A stretch of DNA of 64,000 nucleotides from Adiantum capillus-veneris (taxonomy: Eukaryota > Streptophyta > Polypodiopsida > Polypodiales > Pteridaceae), in assembly GCA_014529385.2 (NCBI GenBank), contig CM043964.1, forward strand, positions 107,776,587 to 107,840,586, in the 5' to 3' direction. This document shows, in pieces, positions 43,111 to 54,202 of the stretch; position 1 is the first letter of the stretch; every line of letters begins with the position of its first letter. Under the pieces are notes generated by a model. That model was not told where the DNA came from. It saw nothing but the letters and a program-made list of their open reading frames with translations, and ran no database searches. The translations under genes were made by a program, and so were the position numbers.

Positions 43111-43663
43111 CATTGTCGAGACACTCCAAGGTCGCAAAGCAATTCTCCATAGGCGTCAAGGTTGCAAGCAACCTCCTCTCCTCAGCAAGGGCAGGTACAC
43201 CGATTGAAATTGGTCCAAAATCAGCCCCCTTTGTTGCACACAAGTCTTCCGTTGGATAGTTGAAAATTTGCAAAGGTATCGAGCATGAACCGTACCACTT
43301 GAATAACCTTTTGGTCTTCAAAATAGTCATGTTTTATCCAACTTGAGGTTGAAAATCAATAGCACTCGGTTGTCTACCGGTTGAAAATAGCAGCTATGTA
43401 AGGGTTCTTTGTGACAAGATCGAACAAATCAGCCCCCTCCCAATGCAAAAATGCAGATCTGGCAGTCTTCTTTGCGATGCAAATGCAGCCACAAGGCGCT
43501 CTTCTGTGTTGAAAAATGCAACCTCACATAGCCCCTCGTGCTTTGGATCCGCTAGGCTCACATAGTCAAGCCTATTCCCCCATTGGCTTTAATAACATAT
43601 CAAAGTGCAACGGAGGTGTAGTGACAAGGAAACACTTGGGAGAGAGGAGAAGAGAAAAAAATG

Positions 43664-43668
<5 letters not shown>
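43111..43668. other. Unassigned stretch
   Basis: No supported gene. It may be leader/LTR of the minus-strand copia relic; GGCTTTAATAACATATCAA near 43,585 is a very weak PBS-like match. Confidence 0.4.

Positions 43669-43721
<53 letters not shown>
43669..43721. repeat. (GA)n microsatellite at left breakpoint of duplication
   Basis: About 53 bp of GA directly before the 3' end of element X copy 2 (GATGACCTATGGGACC). It marks the left edge of the duplicated block. Confidence 0.95.
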
Positions 43722-43726
<5 letters not shown>

Positions 43727-44525
43727 CTATGGGACCAAAAATAGAGCATTACAATGGTTTTTGAGTGAAGGTGTCGGATACACATCAGCTAAGAGGAGTT
43801 CGAAACTCCTGGATGATGGCTTTACCATCTCAGTAGACTGCCCATTTACCTCGTTTGCGAGCTTCATGCATCTTCTTGAGTTCACTTGCTTTAGCCTTGG
43901 GTTGATGTATGTCAATTCTTCAACGATCCAAAGCTTTCTCCCCTTGAGGAGGCGGGATTGGTGTAGCAGCTTCGTCCGTTCTTCTTTGTCGGTGAAAGTG
44001 AAGATACAATGCTTAGGTGGCACAAGTCGATGTGTGTCATTGATCCAAGAGATGGATTTGGGTTTGATGTTCAGTGGTTGAAGAATATCATTAAGCTTTG
44101 TGATTGCTTCTTCAAGGGTGTCCTCGTCGGTACACCATGGTGAATGGAGTCCTCTCATCTTGACCTTGAGGCCAAGAAATTCTTGCAATTGGCATTCGTG
44201 AAAGACCACTTGTATTTCGACATCAAGCTTCTCTCTGATTTTGTGTTGCCTCGTGTGCTTCCTTTTTGACCGCCAAGACTGTGTCGGTGAGGGATGCTTC
44301 CACTTTGTGTGCTTTTGCAAGTAGAGTTTGGCTCTCTGCTTTCTTTGTTTCTTCAAGCTTGCGCAAGCGTCGCTTGACTTCTTCATTTTCTCCGATGAGT
44401 GCTTGAATTTGAGTTTTTAGGGCTATAATCCATGCATCTTGGCGCACAATGGGGCCCTTCCTTGGCATAACTGCCACTGTAAGAAAACTCTTGCGTGTGT
44501 GAACCGGGGTACCAAAGGAGGCCAT
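43727..44525 (-). pseudogene. Element X copy 2 ORF1
   Basis: ATG at 44525 (MASFGTPVHTRKSFLTVAVM). A 100-residue coiled-coil part is followed by a second frame (from about 44,240) with LDVEIQVVFHECQLQEFLGL, HCIFTFTDKEERTKLLHQS, LKGRKLWIVEELTYINPRLK and VNGQSTEMVKPSSRS. It ends PSLKNHCNALFLV near the 3' tail. The frame change is at the same place as in copy 1. It was therefore inherited through the block duplication, or is used as a frameshift; the sequence does not decide. Confidence 0.6.
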
Positions 44526-44865
44526 TGAGCTCTTTAAAGCTGGAGATTAGAGGCTGAAGGGGTGATGCTCGTGAAGCTTGGGAGTCAAGGCTGGGGGAAA
44601 TTAGGTCGGGTTGGGGCTAGAGCTGCCAATCTAAGAGATGCATGTGGGTTAGTAGAGTGAGTAGAAGGTCTCCAAGCAGGAGAGTTGCAGGAGCACCAAG
44701 TGTTGCGCAATCCTTGAAGCCGCAAGTGGGCAATGGCGATATCGGCTTCACTGCCGAGAAGAGCACGAAGGGTAGTGCGACGGATGGTGTGAATAGCAGG
44801 ATGGGTTGGGGCTGATGGGGTGAATAGCAGGGCATTTTATTCGAGCAGGAGAGTTGTAGGAGCAC

Positions 44866-46577
44866 TGTCACGAGGACGTGGCAACTGCTAACCTTAGTTG
44901 TTGGTTTCTTTTCAATGATTTTTGTTTAATTTTTGAGACCCTCTTTTTGAAGTTGCAAATGGTCGGACATTTTATGGCCAATGTGAATGGTAGTTTCACC
45001 CGCAGACGGGAAGTTGGTCGGCACTGGAACTCGTAAAGTAAAAGGATGTTTAGGCTCAGTTCAAGATCATGTAGGTCCCCTCGTCGCACTTAGCAAGTTG
45101 GTGGATACTAGGAAGTGAACTCAATAAAGGCATAAAGTCAAGGTGGGATCACCAACAAAAAGTATTCGACAGTTGGGCCACATTGCACTTTTGGATGCGA
45201 TCCCAATGAGGATAGATGGTCAAATGATCAGTGGGAGTCCAACGGAAGCATCTCCTAAAAATTAGGGAACTGCTATTTTGGGCCGTGAAATGTGTTCGCG
45301 TCATTACCTTCTGTATGACCAAGGGAACAATTTATTACTCTGCTGCAAACTCAATTGATGCACCAGTTGAGAGATTTTTAAGCAGGAAGCCCAATGCGGG
45401 GAAATTGTATGTATGAGTGCCAAGTGACACTTTTTGGCCAATTTACCAAGTTTGGAAGAACAGATCTCGTAACTGACTTTTTGGAGCAGTTTTGGAGGCT
45501 GATAATTGTTATTTTCAGCCATTTCTCTCCATTTTTGAGCTTCCCACGACTTTACCTAGGTCCAATGAACTCATTTTCAGCATTGGAAGGCATCAGATGC
45601 GTGTTTACAAGGCTGTTTTATTGCGTTTTCAGCGATACACAAGTTTTGGCAACCATGGAAATCTTTCCCTTTTTGCATCTATTTGTTCACAACAGATGCA
45701 TTACAGGTCAAGCGCAGATGAGGGAGCGCTCCATTTATGCTGGGAGGATGCTTCATTGAGAACCTGTGTCACAGGTTAAGAGATATGGAGTGCTTTCTTT
45801 CCCTTTCATGTACAGTGTGGTGCTAGGAGTGATGCCCTGCACGCTACACATTGCTCTCTCTCTCTCCCCTACGTGCAGTTATGTGATGCCCCACAAGAGT
45901 GCTCTTCATTTGACTGATGTACAACTGTGTGGGTTCATGCTTTTGTGTTGAGGCAAGAGACTCCTTGAGCAGAAACAGGGGTAGCTAGCTGCTACTACAA
46001 AGCAGGCATCGGTGAGGATCATAACCTCACCATACATGTGCAAATTCGGTGTTGTGTATGCGGAGAAAATTGACTGTTTTTCAGCCATACGGACGCCAGA
46101 ACCCTTGGGAATCATGCCCCACTGGCAAAGGACAGGTAGGGGACTGTTTGGGCTGAAAACAGGGCAAAAACTAGTAAATACAGCGAGCTGAATTTACTGT
46201 TTTTGGGTTGGAATTGGAGGGTATACACCAGCGGAAGTGAGTTCTAGCAGGGGAATTGGTTTCACACAAGTTTTTGGGCTGTTATGCTGCCGAAATTTGG
46301 CCAAATCAGGTAGTATCTAGAGGGATATAGGTAAAGGATTCCCAGGACTCTACTTTGTAATTTACCCCCTCAAAGAATAAAGAAATACCGAAAGGGGCGC
46401 CAATTTTGGGGCCTACAGGTTGTCGGCGTCCGCTCGAAGCATTCTAGCTACCGAGCCGTGTGTGTGCTTAAGTGTTAATTCCCGTCGCAGGTATCCTTTG
46501 CATGTTCTCTGTGTGTGTGTCTAAAGTAAAGAATTTCGAGTGAAAGCCAAAGCCTACCGCCCCACGGGCCGGTTTCA
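44866..46577 (+). repeat. Left LTR of chromovirus derivative
   Basis: 1,712 bp. Contains GCTGAAAAC words near 46,150 and matches 47443-49595 apart from an insertion in the latter. Confidence 0.92.
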
Positions 46578-46593
46578 TGGTTCCATCGCCGAG
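46578..46593 (+). other. PBS-like site
   Basis: TGGTTCCATCGCCGAG begins directly at the LTR end. It starts TGG as expected for a tRNA 3' CCA but is not the initiator-Met sequence. The tRNA partner is not identified. Confidence 0.5.
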
Positions 46594-47034
46594 ATATCAA
46601 TCACTTTTTCCTCAAGAAGTGAGCCTCGGTTGTTTTGGGTAAAGACATAGAGTACAGGAACTTGGAATTCACTACGACTGATAGGATGAATGACACCAAG
46701 GAAGAGGGTTTCTCTTCACAGAACACATGAAATTCTGCATGTTTGCCCTGCCAAAAAGTGGTCAAATTAGGTTTGATTTTCTGCTGTGTTTTTAGGGTTT
46801 GCAACTATGAACCAAGATGAGATAGGAAGAGGTCTCACGGTGGTAGATTTCCCACTAGATCGCCTATGGGAGTGATGTGGGTCTGCCAAGTGACACGCTG
46901 CTTGCCGATTCTCTGAGGCGATTGCTTGGATTCTTTGACGCATCGGTAAATCATCTTGAAATTTGAGCTTACTTGGTCATGGGTGGTACATCAGGTTGTG
47001 GAATTATGTTCGTTTGCAGAGGCAAGAGCCTTTT

Positions 47035-47166
47035 GCACACGTAAAAGTTAAGGGATAGGTTGCAAGATGCTATGTGGTGAAGTTCAAGAACTATCCACCT
47101 ATGGATGCAAAGTGGATGGAAGTGCATGAACTGTCTATCACCAAATGTATTGCAGCTTTACCTTGA
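47035..47166 (+). pseudogene. Chromodomain remnant of integrase C-terminus
   Basis: The plus-strand frame reads CYVVKFKNYPPMDAKWMEVH and ends IAALP with TGA at 47164-47166. The pattern fits the chromodomain found at the end of chromovirus integrases (Y-V-K-[WF]-K-x-Y-P ... W). It is the only recognisable coding piece left in the element. Confidence 0.65.
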
Positions 47167-47430
47167 GTCCTTTGGGTTACAGCCTACGTATGCCCCAACC
47201 CAATGTCTGCAAAGGAGGGGTAATGATAGAGCTAGCACATCAAATGTACTCATGGATTTAGTGCAACAGCAGTGTACAATTTGACAAAAGTATGAAGGTC
47301 TCATTAAGTCAATTGTACATATGTTTTGACAGTCTTTCTTGCGGATACATGCGATGATAAAAGGGTGCTTACCACATAAGATCATCTATGGCATGTATTT
47401 ATGGTATGCAATCGAGGACGTTGCGATTTC

Positions 47431-47442
47431 AAGAGGGGGGTA
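47431..47442 (+). other. Polypurine tract
   Basis: AAGAGGGGGGTA just before the right LTR start TGTCATGAGG; confirms plus orientation. Confidence 0.8.
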
Positions 47443-49595
47443 TGTCATGAGGACGTGGCAACTGCTAACCTTAGTTGTTGGTTTCTTTCCAATGATTTTT
47501 GTTTAATTTTTGAGACCCTCTTTTTGAAGTTGCAAATGGTCGGACATTTTATGGCCAATGTGAACGGTAGTTTCACCCGCAGACGAGAAGTTGGTCGGCA
47601 CTGGAACTCGTAAAGTAAAAGGATGTCTAGGTTCAATTCAAGATCATGTAGGTCCCCACGTCGCACTTAGCAAGTTGGTGGATACTGGGAAGTGAACTCA
47701 ATAAAGGCATAAAGTCAAGGTGGGATCACCAACATAAAGTATCCAACAGTTGGGCCACATTGCACTTTTGGATGCGGTCCCAATGAGGATAGATGGTCAA
47801 ATGATCAGTGGGAGTCCAACGGAAGCATCTCCTAAAAATTAGGAAACTACTATTTTGGGCCGTGAAATGTGTTCGCGTCATTACCTTCGGTATGACCAGG
47901 GGAACACTACTAGGTGGCTTTGTGAGCAAGGATTCTTATTAGTGTTGCATAAGCAACAAAAAAGGTGTCGTTATCTATGTCGCTACAAGAATGTCGCTTA
48001 AGCAACGCCCATAGCAATGTCGGAGAGGCTTCTAGTCTCTATGATTTCTCGGATGATTTGGGCTATGGCCTCAGTGCCACATCAGATTATTTGACCTGGG
48101 TTGATTGCCCCTCGCTCTTGTGGTTGAGGCCCTTACTAGATCAGTAGCCTTCATATGCAATCACATGGCTTCAACATGGATAGACTACCTCCATTCTAGT
48201 ATTCCTTGGATGGACCCTCCCTATCTCTCACATGGACATATCACACCCCGGGGAGGTCACCTAATAAAAATGTAACCTATCACGTGAGTTCAACAGAAGG
48301 GTATTTAAAGTTCTTGAAACTTACAGAAACATATATACAAAAGAGAATTATTTTTATTTTATTACTCTGCTGCAAAGTCAATTGATGCACCGGTTGAGAG
48401 ATTTTTAAGCAGGAAGCCCAATGCGGAGAAATTGCATGTATGAGTGCCAAGTGACACTTTTTGGCCAATTTACCAAGTTTGGGAGAACAGATCTCGTAAC
48501 TGACTTTTTGGAGCAGTTTTGGAGGCTAATAACTGTAATTTTCAGCCATTTCTCTCCATTTTTGAGCTTCCCACGACTCTACCTACGTCTTATGAGCTCA
48601 TTTTCAGCATTGGAAGGCATCAGATGTGTGTTTACAAGGCTATTTTGCTGCGTTTTTAGCGATACACAGGTTTTGGCAGCCATGGAAATCTTCCCCTTTT
48701 TGCATCTATTTGTTCACAGATGCATTACAAGTCAAGCGCAGATGAGGGGCCCTCAATTTATGCTGGGAGGATGCTTCATTGAGAACCTGTCACACAGGTT
48801 AAGAGATATGGAGTGCTTTCTTTCCCTTTCATGTACAGTGTGGTGCTAGGAGTGATGCCTTGCACGCTACACACTGCTCTCTCTCCCCCCTACGTGTAGT
48901 TATGTGATGCCCTACAAGAGGGCTCTTCATTTGAATGATATACAACTGTGTGGATTCATGATTTTGTGCTGAGGCAAGAGCCTCCTTGAGCAGGAACAGG
49001 GGTAGCTAGCTGCTACTCCAAAGCAAGCATCGGTGAGGGTCATAACCTCACCGTACAGGTGCAAATTCAGCGCTGTGTATGCGCAAAAAATTGACTGTTT
49101 TTCAGCCATGCGGACGCAAGAACCCTTGGGAATCGTGCCCCACTAGCAGAGGATAGCTAAGAGACTTTTTGGGGTTGAAAACGGGGCAAAAACCAGTAAA
49201 TACAACGAGCTAAATTTACTATTTTTGGGTTGGAATCAGAGGGTATACCCCAGTGGAAGTGAGTTCTAGCAAGGGAATTGGTTTCGCACAAGTTTTGGGG
49301 TTGTTATGCTGCCGAAATTTGGCCAAATCAGGTAGTATCTAGAGTGATACTGGTAAAGGATTCCCAGGACTCTACTTTGTTACCCTCTCAAAGAATAAAG
49401 AAATACCGAAAGGGGCGCCAATTTTGGGGCCTACAAGTTGTCGGTGTCTGCTCGGAGCATTCTAGCTACCGAGCCGTGTGTGTGCGTAAGTGTTAATTCC
49501 CGTCGCAGGTATCCTTTGCACGTTCTCTTTGTGTGTGTCTAAAGTAATTAATTTCGGGTGAAAGCCAAAGCCTACCACCCCACGGGCCGGTTTCA
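47443..49595 (+). repeat. Right LTR of chromovirus derivative
   Basis: 2,153 bp, longer than the left LTR because of an insertion at about 47,907-48,357. Confidence 0.92.
47907..48357. mobile_element. Unidentified 450-bp insertion in right LTR
   Basis: Absent from the left LTR, where GGGAACA is followed directly by ATTTATTACTC. It begins CTACTAGGTGGC, ends in a T/A-rich stretch (TTATTTTTATTT), and contains GCATAAGCAAC / CGCTTAAGCAACG words near its start. No ORF, terminal inverted repeats or clear TSD could be confirmed by eye. Possibly a short non-autonomous element. Confidence 0.5.
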
Positions 49596-49979
49596 AGCAC
49601 CAAGTGTTGCGCAATCCTTGAAGCCGCAAGTGGGCAATGGCGATATCGGCTTCACTGGCAAGAAGAGCACCAAGGGTCGTGCTACGGATGGTATGAATAG
49701 CAGGATGGGTTGGCGATGATGGGGGCTGATGGTGTGAATAGCAGGGCATTTTATTCGAGCTGCAGTGGCAGTGCCTTTTGTTCGACAAGTTGATGTATTT
49801 CCTGGAGTTGGGGTGCTCTTTTGTGTTGAGTTGAAGTGCTCTTTTGAGCTGCTGCAGAGGCCGTACCTTCTCTCCATAGGTTGAATGCAGGCAGCGGCTG
49901 AGGTTAAACCCCCGCCTAGGTGCCGCCCTGTGACCTAGTGGGGAGTCTTGGCTAGGGTTTACCTTAGGGTTAGGGCTAG

Positions 49980-49980
<1 letters not shown>

Positions 49981-50031
<51 letters not shown>
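49981..50031. repeat. (GA)n microsatellite
   Basis: Counterpart of 24,079-24,152 at the 5' edge of element X copy 2. Confidence 0.95.
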
Positions 50032-50033
<2 letters not shown>

Positions 50034-50475
50034 CCGTCCGATGGGGCCCAAGTGACATAAAGGCATATAAATAAAGTAGAACCCACATACACAGAAGGAT
50101 TTGCGTTGGTCTGATGATGTGGCAATTGTATGGAAAACCCTGATTTTGTGCTGACATGATGACATGGAAGATTGTACGGATTTTCGCGTTTTGGGTTGAC
50201 TGTTGACGTGGTAGTTGTACAGATTTCCGCGATTTACGCTTGCAGCTTTTATGCTTTTTGAGTTTGAAGGCTTTTCATGTAAATTGCTTTTGGGGCCTAG
50301 GGCCTTAAAAAATATGAGGCCATGGGCTCATTCTCTTGTGTAAGGATTCTATGAATCCTTAATTAAGTATTTAATCTCATGATTAAGACTTAAGAAACTT
50401 AAACTTGATTCAGAGATAAGACTTAGAAGACTCTGTGTTTGATTGATTGAATGAATGAATGAAAATTGAGTACAA

Positions 50476-50780
50476 TAGGCTCCTTATATAGGAGACAAAG
50501 CGACACAAATGAAAAGACACGTCTCATGGTGAATAGACGCGATTTTAGATGTAAAGACACATCCTTTCGGTGAAGAGCTACAACCATTGGACGAAGAGTT
50601 GCAACAGTAGAGCAAGGGGGTGTGACTAGTTGTCAAAGGAGAGTGGATTTTGGCAAAGAGGCATGTTTCTTGAGCGAAAGGTCATGACCATCCAAGCGTA
50701 GGGGTCCTCCTTGGCATGGCACGTCTCGTATCTGCAACTAGGAGTAGATGTAATACTGTAACATAGTCACAATCGTGACA
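50476..50780 (-). repeat. Family beta LTR, U3 part
   Basis: On the minus strand TGTCACGATTGTGACTATGT and onward, matching U3 of 10601-11033, including the CTCTTCACC-type 22-bp units and TATATAAGGAGCC. Downstream of the TATA box the two LTRs diverge. Confidence 0.85.
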
Positions 50781-51585
50781 TTCCCTCCCATTTAAAATAA
50801 AACCCAGGATAGTTGTAGAAACTCCGGGAGAAGGAATATGTATTTCTACTTGCTTCTGCATCCATAGCTCTTACTGTTAAGTCCCACGTCATGGCACTGT
50901 TGTTGACCATAACTATTTTGCCAAACTGAAAATGGATCATATCTGCAACTTGTCTTATCTTTGCCAAAACTATCAGTATCATATCTGCAACTTGATTAGT
51001 GCTTTTGTCAAAGTCATTTGTAACTTTGAGCTTTGTCCAAGAAAAGATTGAATCTTTATCTACTTCAAGTGAAACTATTGGTAAACTAACTTGAGTTTTT
51101 TGTTGAATGATGACCATTGGTTGGAAATCTGCAAGGTATTCCATTGGTTTATATGGAACAATAAAATCCTCCTGAAGGGATGTCGTAGCTTGAGACAAAG
51201 TAGTATTTGGAGGTACATCCATCTGTAAAGGTTTATCACTGGAACAAGTTGTCTCCAAAGATTCAGTTGCAACGACTAAAGTCATACTGCAAGAGTTTGC
51301 ATCTGTTTTATCATTTGCATCGTTGAAGGTAAGGATTGGTATCTTCAAGTTTGAAGGAGTATCATTCACCATAGCATCTAGTAGTTGTTTAGAGACAAAG
51401 ACTTTATTCTGCAAGGGCGGTGACGAGGCGGATTTTTCTGCCTGGATCACGACCAAAGAAGGGGTTATGTGCCGGTTGGTTGTCACAAAAGAACCAAAAT
51501 CTTCTGAATCTTCAGCTGTTTCAGCGGGTATTAAGGCTTCCAATTGAGAAGGGGGAGGTCGAGGGAGCTGTTGCCTCTTAGACAT
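50767..51585 (-). pseudogene. Unknown ORF of family beta, C-terminal part running into the LTR
   Basis: Open from ATG at about 51,585 (MSKRQQLPRPPPS). It aligns with the 12,041-13,284 ORF over PSNLKIPILTFND, DKPLQMDVPPNTTLSQ, FSWTKLKVTNDFDKSTNQVA and FQFGKIVM. It continues where that copy is deleted: AMDAEASRNTYSFSRSFYNY then PGFYFKWEGMSRL and stop. The residues KWEG are encoded by the PPT (50,781-50,793) and MSRL-stop by the first bases of the LTR. The N-terminus is lost at the LINE junction. Function unknown. Confidence 0.65.
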
Positions 51586-51892
51586 TTGGAAATCCACAAA
51601 GCAACAATAGAGCCGTCTCCCACGTGATCTTTCTTCCTTAATAATGGCTCTGAGTGTCAGAATATGATCAAGAGTAGAGAAACCTCTCCTGAAATTTGCC
51701 TGTCATGCTGCTTGTCCACGTCTCTCTCTACCCATCTACTCGATTGCTGCTCAAGGATGGATGCGTACAACCGTGCCAATGTGTGTCCAATCATGATAGT
51801 GCGATAGTTCCCATGCTCCATAGGCTCCCTTGACTTGAAGATAGGTATGATAGTAGACAAACTCCAAGTATAAGGTAGGCCCTCGTTGATGC
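51586..51892 (-). pseudogene. LINE alpha RT fragment
   Basis: Minus strand. Reads [40 protein letters not shown] and, after frame changes, CCFVDF. It is truncated at both ends, 3' against the family beta ORF and 5' against a GA tract at 51,895. Confidence 0.8.
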
Positions 51893-52535
51893 GAGAGAGA
51901 GAGAGAGAGCCCAAACGTTGGATCTCTGAACTGAACAACATGCCAAAAGTACAAACGGGGGGGGGGGGGGGGGTGCATATATAGGCAATTCGCAGAGTTT
52001 CCCTACTTGCCTGGAAAACCCCACGATCCTAGAAAAAGGCTAAAAATTGTAATAAATATGTAAACTCACTAAAAGCGACCTGACACACACATTTAGTAGT
52101 AGAAATGCAGAAGCCTTGAGACTCTGACCTTGGGAAACCTTAGGAACGAGGGTCTCGCCTCATACCAGCTTACTGAGTGGGTAACACCATGGAATGCATC
52201 ACAAGTGAGCAAGGGAGGCCAAGACAACAACCAACAGGTCCCATGGCACAAAAAACAGAATAGGAAAGGTAAGCTATGTCCATTGATATTTTGGTCAAGG
52301 CAACAGTTTAGGCCCTTGAAGCCTCTCATGCATCAGAAGCTCCCCAAGTTGCTCCTACAAAAGTTCAGCAAGCATAAAAAATGCATTCAACAATTGCAGA
52401 TAATCAGCCTTGTCCATGTCAAGGGCGAAATCAGTGACACTTTGGGACTACTTTGATGTACTTGCCCTCAGAATTGGCACCATTTGAGTGTCATGAGGGG
52501 TTTTTTAAGTAATAGAGGTCGGCCTCTTTTCTTTT
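51893..52535. other. LTR-like debris, copy 2
   Basis: Matches 24,660-25,280 (GA tract, G-run at 51,958-51,973, TATATA, conserved non-coding stretch). No gene seen. Confidence 0.6.
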
Positions 52536-52612
52536 GGGGAGAGAGAAGAAGAAGAAAAGAGTTTAACGTCGTAGGAAACTATCCCAAGAGACCTTAAAGA
52601 TCTATCCAACGA
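52536..52612 (-). mobile_element. tRNA-derived SINE, 3' fragment, copy 2
   Basis: Minus strand: CTTGGGATAGTTTCCTACGA and a TTC-rich tail. The GA tract that follows the SINE in copy 1 (25,367-25,418) is absent here. Confidence 0.7.
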
Positions 52613-52631
52613 ACCAAGGTTTCTTGTGCAG

Positions 52632-53958
52632 GTCACAAAGGACACCGATTTTGATGAGCTTGTGGATAAAGAGCCATAATTGACTTCTACAAGGCTGGTA
52701 GTGAAGCCAGATATGCTTTCTGGAAAACGTGGAAAGAGTGGTTTGGTATGTTTTTTTTCTTTGTTGGAGATCCAATGCTCTATGTAGCATGTTTTAAGTA
52801 ATGGCATTGTGTGATTTGGAACGTCACTCTGACATCGCTCCTTGAAAATCTCGGCGTATTGTTCCGACTTGAAGAATTGATGATGTTTTGCCTTCCAGTT
52901 TGCATAACTTGAGTGAATGAAGGGGCATTGATGCACCTATGCACCCTGTTTGTTTGAATGCTTGAGAGAACGCCAGCATTTGTGTCTGGGTACGTATCCA
53001 CATAGACAGATATGAAATTGTTGTTACAAATGCAACACACACTTCATATCTATGCACCAATGCACACATGTTCTCTCATCGCTATCAAATTTTCTAAAAG
53101 CTATGAAAATTAGATTATTTTAAACTTATAATGTTTAGAGATTTTTCGTAATTATTCAACTTTTGTAGGTCTTCTTTGACATTAGGTATGCCGTTTGATG
53201 CCGTTTCTTAAAGCCAATATTGCAATGTAGGTTGCTCTTAATTTGCAATTGGCTGATGTCGTTGTATTTGTCAAAGAATGCCTTGGGAAGGAGGTATAAT
53301 GTGTACTTAATTTTTGTGTACAAGTAACACATGAGCCTTGACAGATAAAAATGATTTTCGGTACTCTGTGTACTCAGATCAGCCTTTGAAGGCTAAACCT
53401 TTTGATTCTCCATGGATAGATTTCTATTTTGGTGTAGACTCCTCATTTCATCTATCAAGCAGTATTCTTTTGTTTGCTCCTCGATACTGAGATGTTTGGT
53501 GACAATAATTGTTTCTTACAGATTGAAATGGGTGGAGCTAGAGCTCCCATTACAACGTTTATTGTGGAGCCCTTCATTCCACATGATGAGGAGTTTTACC
53601 TCTCTATTGTGTCGGAACGGTTAGGTTCAACGATTAGCTTCTCCGAGTGTGGAGGAATAGAAATTGAGGAGAATTGGGACAAGGTGATTTGTTGTAGCTA
53701 TTTGGAATTCGTGTGTTACATGGTCTTCCTGATGGTATAGGTGTTTGGGTTTGCAGGTGAAGCAATTTTTTGTTCCAACCGCTCAGCCCCTTAGCACTGA
53801 ACTTTGTGCTCCATTAATTGCCACTCTCCGTTTAGAGGTACTACCAAGTAACTTTCTTCAAGGTTGTTATGAGTAAGTCTTGAAAATTCTGGTTAAATTT
53901 TTGCAGATCCCGAGAAAAATTGAGAGTTTTATAAAAGGTGTATTCCACGTGTTTGAAG
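52632..53958 (+). pseudogene. ACLA partial duplicate (five exons, premature stop)
   Basis: Exons 52632-52745, 53231-53293, 53522-53683, 53757-53837 and 53907-53958 are equal in length and phase to the first five visible ACLA exons. GT-AG sites are kept. In the first, the codons for E-P-W-L became E-P-stop (TGG to TAA). Other changes give R to C (CGC to TGC) in the second, D to G in the third, I to F in the fourth, and R to P and M to I in the fifth. The seven 3' exons are absent: the block runs into a LINE tail and the microsatellite at 54,594. It is a truncated pseudogene from a tandem duplication, in the same orientation as the main gene. Confidence 0.93.
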
Positions 53959-54202
53959 GTATAGTGTTTCGTATCTGTCAATCTTGAGCTATTTAAATGT
54001 ATTGTCTACGGATGTACTATTATTTTGTACATAGATAGGGCTTTCCCCATGGATGAAGAATTTGTGTTGTATCTTTTGGATTTTTACCCTAACAAACAAT
54101 CTGCCTCCTCCCCTGCAGTTCACATTGTTGTCCCCATTTGCTCTCGTCCTTGAGGATTACAAGCATGGCATGAGAAGTTGTAGGGCAAGAAGGGGAGAGA
54201 GA

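Larger units (their letters stand above)
44866..49595 (+). mobile_element. Non-autonomous chromovirus (Ty3/gypsy) derivative
   Basis: LTRs 44866-46577 and 47443-49595 begin TGTCAYGAGGACGTGG and end GGGCCGGTTTCA, flanked by the 5-bp duplication AGCAC (44861-44865 and 49596-49600). The internal part is only 865 bp. It has a TGG-starting PBS-like site after the left LTR, a chromodomain remnant, and an AAGAGGGGGG PPT before the right LTR. No gag, protease, RT or integrase core. The LTRs are longer than the body. Confidence 0.9.
43722..49980 (-). mobile_element. Element X copy 2, split by a chromovirus derivative
   Basis: Blocks 43,722-44,865 and 49,596-49,980 on either side of an LTR element (TSD AGCAC). 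The ORF1 region is uninterrupted here, which proves the copia insertion in copy 1. A 169-bp piece of the 5' region is tandemly duplicated (starts at 44,677 and 44,846), and the LTR element sits in the second unit. The 5' edge is the GA tract at 49,981, as in copy 1. Confidence 0.65.
50032..51585 (-). mobile_element. Family beta LTR element, 3' end with LTR
   Basis: Minus strand. The LTR begins at 50,780 (TGTCACGATTG) and runs left through a TATA box near 50,495. It continues into an R-U5-like part (50,032-50,470) shared with 24,153-24,630. The C-terminal part of the family ORF lies upstream. The 5' body is replaced by a LINE fragment at 51,586. Confidence 0.75.

Noticed and set aside
49960-49980. 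Telomere-like AACCCTAACCCTAA word
   Set aside because: Only two units, inside the 5' edge of element X. Not an interstitial telomere array.
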